Source of the DNA: JBFMHD01 sp040752395 [NCBI: Candidatus Hydrogenedentota bacterium]
GTDB lineage: Bacteria; JBFMHD01
Direction of reading: 5' to 3'
DNA: 34,931 bases
Assembly: GCA_040752395.1 (NCBI GenBank)
Contig: JBFMHD010000004.1
Span: 1-34,931, forward strand
Shown: positions 30,801-34,931 of the stretch, one piece after another
Position numbering within the stretch: the first letter of the stretch is position 1
Layout of the letters: each line of letters begins with the position of its first letter
The notes under the pieces: model-generated
Told to the model about the DNA's origin: nothing
What the model saw: only the letters and a program-made list of their open reading frames with translations
Database searches by the model: none
Translations under genes and position numbers: made by a program

Positions 30801-33009
30801 AAAACCTGATAAACCTGCTCTTATAACCCCAACTGCTGGTGAAAATACTTCTACTTTACAGATAAAATTTGATTGGCAGGATTGTATCGACTCTCATACA
30901 GGTGTCGGTACATACGTTATTTATATAGATACCTCACAATCGTTTTCTAACACTTATAAAATAATTGATACAATCACAATATCAGAAACCACTGTTACGT
31001 TAACATATGCTGATACCTATTACTGGGTGGTCTTTGCAATAGATAAAGTGGGTAATATAAGTGATACATCTAATACAGAATCTGTTGTTATACTTGGCGG
31101 TGTGAATTCATTCCTTGTTTATGCACCCTCGGTTGTAACAGTTGGCAGCAACTTTAATATTACTATAACAGCAAAAGATGTGCTTGGTAGCGTTATGACA
31201 AATTATAGCGGTACCGTGAATCTGATCATAACCGCAGGCACTATCTCACCGCAAACACTGACCGGATTTGTTAATGGTATAAAAACAGCTGCAGTATCAA
31301 TAAATACAACAGGAACAACAGTATTAACAGTTAATGATTCTGTAAACAACGATGCTTATGGTACAGTGTTAATATTAGTAAAAGCTGATACAGTATCAAG
31401 ATATATAGTCGACGCACCATCGCAGGTTAGCCGTGGCATAGGATTTAATTTAACAATAACAGCGATTGACCAGTTCGGTAACGTGGTTGATTACTATACA
31501 GGTACAGTAGCATTAAGTGCTGATGCATCGTTTACACCAGAAACAACACCCTGTTTTGTTAATGGTGTTATAACTCTTAGTGTAACCTTTACTCAGACAG
31601 GCGCTGGTATAACAATAACAGCAAACGATGGCACGCATACAGGTACGGATTATATAACTATAATCAATGGTATTGACAGATACGTTATATCCGCACCATC
31701 AACTGTAAGCTCAGGTCAAAGTTTTACTATCGATATCATTGCACGAGATGCTTTAAACAATGTCGTGAGCGGGTTTAATGATACAGTATCTTTTTTTGTA
31801 TCTTCAGGAATTGTATCACCAGCTTTCTCAGATAGTTTTACAAATGGTATCTTAATGAACCAGAATATGCAAATAACAGGCATCGGAAATATCACACTAA
31901 CAGCAACAGATAATACAGCTTATGGTACAGCTTTGATTGCTGTAGCATCTGTCCTGAGTATAGGCTCTGTTCAATCAGTTGATCTCTCTTTTAATGATTT
32001 AGGAAATACGCTGGCGGTTGAACTGAGACTTATAGATTCAAATGGTGATACAATGATTGTATTCCCATTTCCTGTTGCTTTGATTGTGCCAAGTCAGGAT
32101 CCGATATCAGGAAAGACAATAACTGATACCTATTATACCCAATTTACAGCAACAGGTACTGCAAGCGCTCAGATACCTGACTTGGGTTTTCCATTTGAGA
32201 TAACTGTTCTTCTTGATACTGTAAATGCTTTTAGAAACACAACACTTGACAGCGGCTCAAGAACCCTGAATCAAACAGATTATACAAGTGTGATAATACC
32301 CCAGGGCTCTTTAGGTGCAACAAATGTAAATAATGCAAAAATAATTATAAAAACAGAACCTGATACTACAATTCAGAACGATATAAGTGCTATAAACCAG
32401 TTGATAAATACAAACAGCCAATTAAAACTAATAGATTCTGCATTGCGTAATTTTACAATACTTGTAAATAATGTAGAATACAGCATATTTGATAACTATA
32501 TAACTATCCGGTTGCCATGGAGTGATACTAATCCAGAAGATGGTTATGTTGATAATGAGCAGTATGTTCATGAATCCACCTTAAGGGTATATCATTTTAA
32601 TGAAAATTCTAAATTATGGGACTTGGTACCAGATGCTACATTTGATTATGATGTGAATGTAGCGACAGTCAGGGTTAAAGAATTCTCTTCTTATATTTTA
32701 ATGGGTATACCCGGGCTCAATAATATCTCAGCTGTAACAAGCTACCCAAATCCATTCAGACCAAGACAGACGCCAAAAGTTGTGATAGATACTTTTACAA
32801 GAAATCATACCTATTTATTTGTGAGGATATACACAGTTACAGGTGATTTAGTGCGAGTCATTCAGGGGAATGACGTGGATTGCGCAAATGGTGTAGCGTA
32901 CTGGGATGGCTTAAATGGAAACAGAAAAGAAGTAGCACCAGGATTATATATCTATGTAGTAGAATCAAGCTTTGGCAAAGCAGTCGGTAAGATGACAGTG
33001 ATAAGATAG
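24829..33009 (+). CDS. 2726-residue surface scaffold: cohesin-like N-terminus, Ig/Fn3-type repeats, sorting-type C-terminus
   Basis: The giant protein has a hydrophobic export segment (9-23). A cohesin-like domain (about 32-188), clearly paralogous to that of the 2209-residue protein, follows (LELWIETDTNINGVAAYLLYE; RVCTLTLA; LDSGVIRID). About fourteen Ig/Fn3-like repeats of roughly 95-130 residues (190-2085) come next, most marked by a YYWRVIAIDDVGNTS-type strand; some units diverge. Three invasin/filamin-like Ig repeats (2090-2375) and a region with VRVKEFSSYILMG precede the last 90 residues: SYPNPFRP, YWDGLNGNRKEVAPGLYIYVV and an end in KMTVIR. This end matches FlgD-Ig or type IX secretion sorting domains. 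A PorV-like gene follows, which supports outer-surface anchoring. No clear Shine-Dalgarno sequence precedes the ATG. Enzyme domains were not seen, so a structural scaffold is likely. Confidence 0.82.
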   Translation: MKRETWYKLFSILFLLVIGFFLVNDRDLEAVREIRIVAETDTAGANILDKWVRAGDTFTLELWIETDTNINGVAAYLLYEANKLNLIGTGFTKDTTIFGDTALLDTGFDYGGSSDTMIYAILTTADSLAMNSSARVCTLTLAATFNEDTGIIGFNLDYTNNKASMIASIYATDVLNSLDSGVIRIDATPPKDTFILISPIDGETRVQGSIQFVWQTTYDTGSGLSHWVLEYDTDLTDSFNPSLYRVYTSDSVCTYTPAINFTIGTWVWRAAAVDEVGNTSSWSLPETFVVILPTTPQVYIDSPTGYVPTNDTPFYVAGSTLNTQAGDTVRIRVNGIIQDTKILSIANDTFAFDTVSLSPGYDTIIVELIDSQGVVIDSDYVVVEYNDSVYVIIQIPVPSGFSYDTNYCTVTISGTAGDVENGDSIYLYRNNIIQNTYSLTGNSWSGTVTLSGLGDSIVVKVKDRFGNIDYDTITINYDTLASIEILSPINPDTRIDTVIISGTVADVLPGDTVWLYVNGVLTDSKVLTDTTWSCTAYLKGMGDSVVAKLTDRYGNIAWDTITLNLDTTPPTTVTLLSPPDATETRFTAITFIWVTSIDTQSGLFEHRLQVDTLGTFAYFIYDSSAGTGTSGILTLAANDTFYWRVLAIDDAGNTSVSNTRTILIDTIIPPKPTIISPANNTETRAQPVYFDWTDIIDTTSGLNRYHIQIEISGVVVVDSDVTTSDTSITLNEETYYWRVVAIDDAGNTSGYTDSSLVIIDRTAPVIWVVLIETSDSRYFTDSGGIDTTLLSDTVYFNNTGAGDGQRDTVQLTVSGADTVIFEEHFGDTTFYDTQTPYLYAYTIEIGYADTMMIIIARDNAGNEDSVTICWIRDITPPPPVSLVTPLDGQITGDTTPSFTWNQTTDTQSGTKVYLIEIATDNLFTNNIETSFIYTTSYTSSGLDSGTYYWRVIAYDTVSNYDTLSCETRTLRIDTSFPYITAITIISSVPSYFYDDTPIQPSILGDTVYFNPTYLGANQMNTITVYVYDDNEDTVTGSSAFIVIAGIDTGLNEDSYTLVYQIPQDTISQSITIVALDLLGYSDTVVVFFVKDTSPPLEPQRISPSSGVETNAVNITFSWTTSSDTGAGLSRYRLQIDTAGTFVNNLVDSYNGLLTSTSVLLPPNDTYYWRVIAIDLVSNTGAMLTDSVIIDTSFPDTPRLLLPILGYETNVVAITFRWDTACDSVSGLSGYRIQIDTSNTFASLKIDTYLGNRTDTTLSLIPNDTYYWRIIAIDDVGNTSVSSDSYLIIDTLSPTVPSLVSPASSLCTNAIAVTFDWDTSYDTGSGLSYYKIQIDTSGNFTTLIFDTQIITRTDTTLSLQPNDTYYWRIIAFDDVGNTSSSQTRFIIIDTQPPTTVTLLNPPDPTETTQTTINFTWTASADTISGLAGYYLQIDSSGNFISPDTSIFTISTTGTYTFTVYDTYYWRVLSIDTASNISISSTSTLIISVPDTAPPETPVLISPIGSTETNVIPVLFIWSDTAASEPDFDHYTIQIDTASNFINLVFSGDTNNSETSYILVYSDTYYWRVIAYDSSNNASTSTIGVFIFDRTAPNIPQLFSPSNGANTTTLVITFDWNDVYDTHSGLKNYVLYIDNDSGFAVPDFVDTETQSGTTITFGTADTYYWKVYAYDDLNNTSVSAVYSFAITTVDTQAPTAFTLTSPANGIETRILTITFSWQNSFDDTSPPVTYRLQIDTEPTFTDLLVDTYWLTETYTTYNFTGSDTLYWRVIARDNVGNTTVSTETRYLIVDTLAPAIPQLFSPINNAGTSVFIITFDWSDVSDSHSGFAFYVLYVDNDSTFASPTFVGTGTISGTTVSFGTSDTYYWKVYAYDDLNNTSVSIVETFSITITDTTPPSAFSLLIPSNGYITKNPLVVFTWWPSTDDTSPPVSYRVQIDTENTFNGLLLDTYWLSANNLNYTFSSSDTLYWRVIAKDNVGNTTPSNETWYLIVDITKPDKPALITPTAGENTSTLQIKFDWQDCIDSHTGVGTYVIYIDTSQSFSNTYKIIDTITISETTVTLTYADTYYWVVFAIDKVGNISDTSNTESVVILGGVNSFLVYAPSVVTVGSNFNITITAKDVLGSVMTNYSGTVNLIITAGTISPQTLTGFVNGIKTAAVSINTTGTTVLTVNDSVNNDAYGTVLILVKADTVSRYIVDAPSQVSRGIGFNLTITAIDQFGNVVDYYTGTVALSADASFTPETTPCFVNGVITLSVTFTQTGAGITITANDGTHTGTDYITIINGIDRYVISAPSTVSSGQSFTIDIIARDALNNVVSGFNDTVSFFVSSGIVSPAFSDSFTNGILMNQNMQITGIGNITLTATDNTAYGTALIAVASVLSIGSVQSVDLSFNDLGNTLAVELRLIDSNGDTMIVFPFPVALIVPSQDPISGKTITDTYYTQFTATGTASAQIPDLGFPFEITVLLDTVNAFRNTTLDSGSRTLNQTDYTSVIIPQGSLGATNVNNAKIIIKTEPDTTIQNDISAINQLINTNSQLKLIDSALRNFTILVNNVEYSIFDNYITIRLPWSDTNPEDGYVDNEQYVHESTLRVYHFNENSKLWDLVPDATFDYDVNVATVRVKEFSSYILMGIPGLNNISAVTSYPNPFRPRQTPKVVIDTFTRNHTYLFVRIYTVTGDLVRVIQGNDVDCANGVAYWDGLNGNRKEVAPGLYIYVVESSFGKAVGKMTVIR

Positions 33010-33090
33010 AATTAAGATAACGAAAGAAGCAAGAGGCAAGAGGCAAGATAACGGAAAAGAAAGATAACGAAAGAAGTAAAAAATTGAAAA
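33010..33090 (+). repeat. Partial heptad element (5' blocks, purine strand)
   Basis: AAGAAGC/AAGAGGC heptads lie between GATAACGAAAG blocks, immediately after the stop of the scaffold gene. This is the reverse complement of the CTTGCTT/CGTTATC blocks and matches the start of copy C at 8521. GGAAAAG near its end may serve as ribosome binding site for the next gene. Confidence 0.7.
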
Positions 33091-33107
33091 GATAAGGAAA
33101 AGAAAAA

Positions 33108-34532
33108 ATGGGTCTTGATAGCAGAAAACAAAATGTTAAAAACCTATCTGTATTATCTAAATCTCTGTATTCTAAATTCCTTAGTACATCATACTTTGCT
33201 TTTTCTTCTTTATATTGCTTCTTACTTCTTGCTTCTCCAACATATGCTAAGCAATACGCTGGTACAACAGGTGCCCCGTTTCTGTTGATTACACCTGATG
33301 CAAGGAGTAGCGCGATGGCTGGCTGCGGGGTATCGTTCCTGGATGATGCAGCTGGTTTATCACTAAACCCAGCATTACTCGGATTAAGACACAAGAGCCA
33401 TATCCAGGCGCTATATTCAGAGCGGTTTGCTGATATAAAGTATAATTATCTTGGTGTAGCTATGCCTGTGTTTGAACGCGGAAACGCAGGAGTAAATTTA
33501 GTAAGTTTACGAGCAGAAGATACAAGAAGAGAGGCACCTGGCATAATAATGGGAACCTTTGATGTAACTGACCTCGCGTTTACAACCGGTTACTCGCATT
33601 ACATACTGGATAATCTGATACTTGGCGGTGATGTAAAGATCATACGCCGGGAGATAGAGAGTGTTACAGCAAACGCTTTTGCACTCGATGCCGGGGTTCT
33701 GTATAAAGATGTGGTAAATGGACTTAATTTCGGCTGTAGTTTGCAGAATTTAGGCACTGATATCGAGTTCGAACAAGCTGATTTTGACTTGCCATTGACA
33801 CTTCGCTTTGGTGGATCCCTACAGACTAAGTACCTAAACTTCGCAATGGATTTTGATAAAAGCAAAGAGAGATCATTAAGAATGAACATCGGGGCAGAAT
33901 TCAAGCTCGGTGAGGTATTGAGACTGCGAACCGGATACAAGATAGGAAACGACTATAGTGGTATAGATGATTGGACATTAGGGTTCGGGATAAAATATGG
34001 TATATGGTCATTAGATTATTCGTATGAACAGTTTGAGGACTTAGGAGACGTTCATAGATTCCAGACAGGTATAGAGTGGGGTAAAGTAAGAGACGAGATA
34101 AAGCCTGAAGAGATACCAATCGAAGAATTGAAATTTACACCAACAGAGAAACAGGTCTCTCAATTAGAATTGAGACCAAAAATAATATTCCCACTCTATC
34201 ACAAAGGGACATTCTGTATAATAAAAGGCGAAGAAAAAGACTGGATCAGAGAATCAATCGAGAGGGTATTTATCTCAGGGATGGAGAAACATAGGTTTGT
34301 GAAATATATTAACCTCGAAAATGAAGCTGTATTAATAACTGAATTAAAGTATATAGAGTCAGATGGAGATATCAAGGTAGTTGGTTATGTTTGGGATATA
34401 GAGAAGGCTGATGCTATACTCAGAGTTGAGCGTCAAGGAAAGACCGAAGAGATAGTAAATATAGTTTCAGATATAGCCTCTGAAATCTCTTCTACTCTTT
34501 TCGGCCCATTAGCAAAACCCTCCAACCACTGA
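33108..34532 (+). CDS. PorV/PorQ-family outer-membrane protein with an extra C-terminal domain
   Basis: This 474-residue protein has a long n-region, hydrophobic core and signal cleavage after TYA (47). The PorV/PorQ-family start follows: GAPFLLITPDARSSAMAGCGVSFLDDAAGLSLNPALLGL, in which the pattern 'G..fL.i..dARs.aMGg' is diagnostic. Alternating beta strands run to about residue 325. In the Porphyromonas type IX system PorV carries substrates with C-terminal sorting domains to the surface attachment complex; here the gene follows one such substrate. After the barrel an extra domain (about 345-474), with an amphipathic helix DWIRESIERVFISGMEKH, resembles the alpha/beta fold of periplasmic TolB-N/CsgG-like domains and is not usual for PorV. 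Part of the signal-peptide coding sequence is a heptad array (33215-33235). Confidence 0.8.
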   Translation: MGLDSRKQNVKNLSVLSKSLYSKFLSTSYFAFSSLYCFLLLASPTYAKQYAGTTGAPFLLITPDARSSAMAGCGVSFLDDAAGLSLNPALLGLRHKSHIQALYSERFADIKYNYLGVAMPVFERGNAGVNLVSLRAEDTRREAPGIIMGTFDVTDLAFTTGYSHYILDNLILGGDVKIIRREIESVTANAFALDAGVLYKDVVNGLNFGCSLQNLGTDIEFEQADFDLPLTLRFGGSLQTKYLNFAMDFDKSKERSLRMNIGAEFKLGEVLRLRTGYKIGNDYSGIDDWTLGFGIKYGIWSLDYSYEQFEDLGDVHRFQTGIEWGKVRDEIKPEEIPIEELKFTPTEKQVSQLELRPKIIFPLYHKGTFCIIKGEEKDWIRESIERVFISGMEKHRFVKYINLENEAVLITELKYIESDGDIKVVGYVWDIEKADAILRVERQGKTEEIVNIVSDIASEISSTLFGPLAKPSNH

Positions 34533-34620
34533 TACTAATTCAGGTTCATTCATAAAAAAAGTTGGTAAAAGAGCCTTGGAATAATAGTATAATTACAATA
34601 ATATAAAGAAAAAAGTCATC

Positions 34621-34808
34621 GTATTAGGCGAAGTGGCGCTTCGCCACGAAGCCTAACTGCGGGGCGAAGCCCCGCGTCCCGTTAAGCAAAATGTGAACGC
34701 CGAAGGCGTTCAAGCGAAGCGACATTTTGCTTAACGTTTTACGGATAAAAGAAGTTGCCGAAGGCAATTTGGGCGAAACGCAGTGTAGCCTTTTATCCGC
34801 TGTTAGGC
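34621..34808. other. Cluster of GAA-capped hairpins with attC-like boxes
   Basis: An 188-bp run of palindromes lies in AT-rich surroundings. GCTTAAC (34729-34735) and GTTAGGC (34802-34808) fit the integron boxes RYYYAAC and GTTRRRY and enclose a perfect 10-bp inverted repeat, CGGATAAAAG (34742-34751) with 34790-34799, as attC sites do. A shorter unit has GCCTAAC (34651-34657) and GTTAAGC (34681-34687) around a 7-bp hairpin with GAA loop. Between them, a perfect 14-bp inverted repeat (34681-34694 with 34722-34735) encloses another 7-bp GAA hairpin. No gene-like frame is credible inside. The nearest gene, hicA on the minus strand, ends 18 bp away and points into it, the arrangement of a gene cassette. 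Confidence 0.5.
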
Positions 34809-34826
34809 GATGTTGGGCTTTCTTTC

Positions 34827-34931
34827 TCATTTCATTGCAGATAAAAACTCTTCCACTGTCATACCAGCACGAGTAATGAGTGACCTCAAAGTTCCTCTTG
34901 CCACTTCACGATGATCAGGGACAGACAGGGT
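34827..34931 (-). CDS. hicA: HicA-type mRNA interferase toxin, C-terminal part (cut by window end)
   Basis: On the minus strand a frame enters from the right edge and ends with TGA (complement of 34827-34829). The 34 residues read SVPDHREVARGTLRSLITR then AGMTVEEFLSAMK. This matches the C-terminal signature of HicA (YcfA-like) toxins: a (V/I)P-x-H strand after the double-stranded-RNA-binding-like core, RGTLRSI-x-(R/K)-x-AG and (T/S)xEEF. HicA degrades mRNA and is neutralised by HicB, whose gene would lie outside the window or is missing. The N-terminal part with the catalytic His is outside the window. The gene points straight into the attC-like element. Confidence 0.8.
   Translation of the reverse strand, partial: TLSVPDHREVARGTLRSLITRAGMTVEEFLSAMK

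Noticed and set aside
34624-34830. Minus-strand 68-codon frame through the hairpin cluster
   Set aside because: It consists of palindrome translations, partly opposite arms of the same stems, and has no ribosome binding site. The real minus-strand gene here is the HicA fragment in another frame.

Overview
The window is AT-rich DNA from what looks like an uncultivated diderm (outer-membrane) bacterium. The evidence is a PorV/PorQ-type outer-membrane protein, a periplasmic lytic transglycosylase, very large secreted Thr/Asp/Ser-rich multidomain proteins, and a C-terminal sorting-type domain like those of type IX secretion or FlgD-Ig proteins. This combination is common in FCB-related and candidate phyla. 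I cannot name the phylum from sequence alone. No rRNA, tRNA or CRISPR array was seen.

Layout. 1-800: a possible transposase tail, a RHH/RelE-type toxin-antitoxin pair with a terminator, and a palindromic element resembling an integron attC site. 800-2050: gene-free DNA with two copies of a repeat family and a strong promoter. 2054-4469: a lytic transglycosylase / WbqC-like / DegT-type aminotransferase operon. 4482-8519: a second operon of purine nucleoside phosphorylase, pyrimidine-nucleoside phosphorylase and a RecJ-type exonuclease. 8883-11160: a P-loop kinase-like protein and adenosine deaminase. 11214-12389: an AAA/DUF4143 ATPase. 12550-33009: three giant secreted proteins (1434, 2209 and 2726 residues), interrupted by a PBECR-like/DUF2283 gene pair and by a short S23-type four-helix-bundle gene. 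33108-34532: a PorV-like protein. 34621-34931: a cluster of hairpins (attC-like) directly after a HicA toxin gene cut by the window edge.

Most striking system. The three giant proteins look like parts of one surface assembly. The 1434-residue protein is a phospholipase-D-fold (HKD) enzyme ending in a dockerin-like module. The 2209-residue protein starts with a cohesin-like module and ends in a dockerin-like module. The 2726-residue protein starts with a paralogous cohesin-like module and ends in a sorting-type domain, and is followed by a PorV-like gene. A chain of anchored scaffold, adaptor and HKD enzyme is therefore plausible. The HKD protein carries a lamin-tail domain, often seen in secreted nucleases, and nearby genes encode RecJ, two nucleoside phosphorylases and adenosine deaminase. 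External nucleic acid scavenging is one reading of this, but it is inference.

Second striking feature. Nearly all intergenic spacers carry tandem microrepeats with a period of exactly 7 nt, in many different sequences. Many are arranged as complementary arms (heptads, loop, complementary heptads), giving a modular family of palindromes. One such palindrome has a truncated S23-type gene in its loop. Heptads also supply the ribosome binding site of the adenosine deaminase gene and part of the signal-peptide coding sequence of the PorV-like gene.
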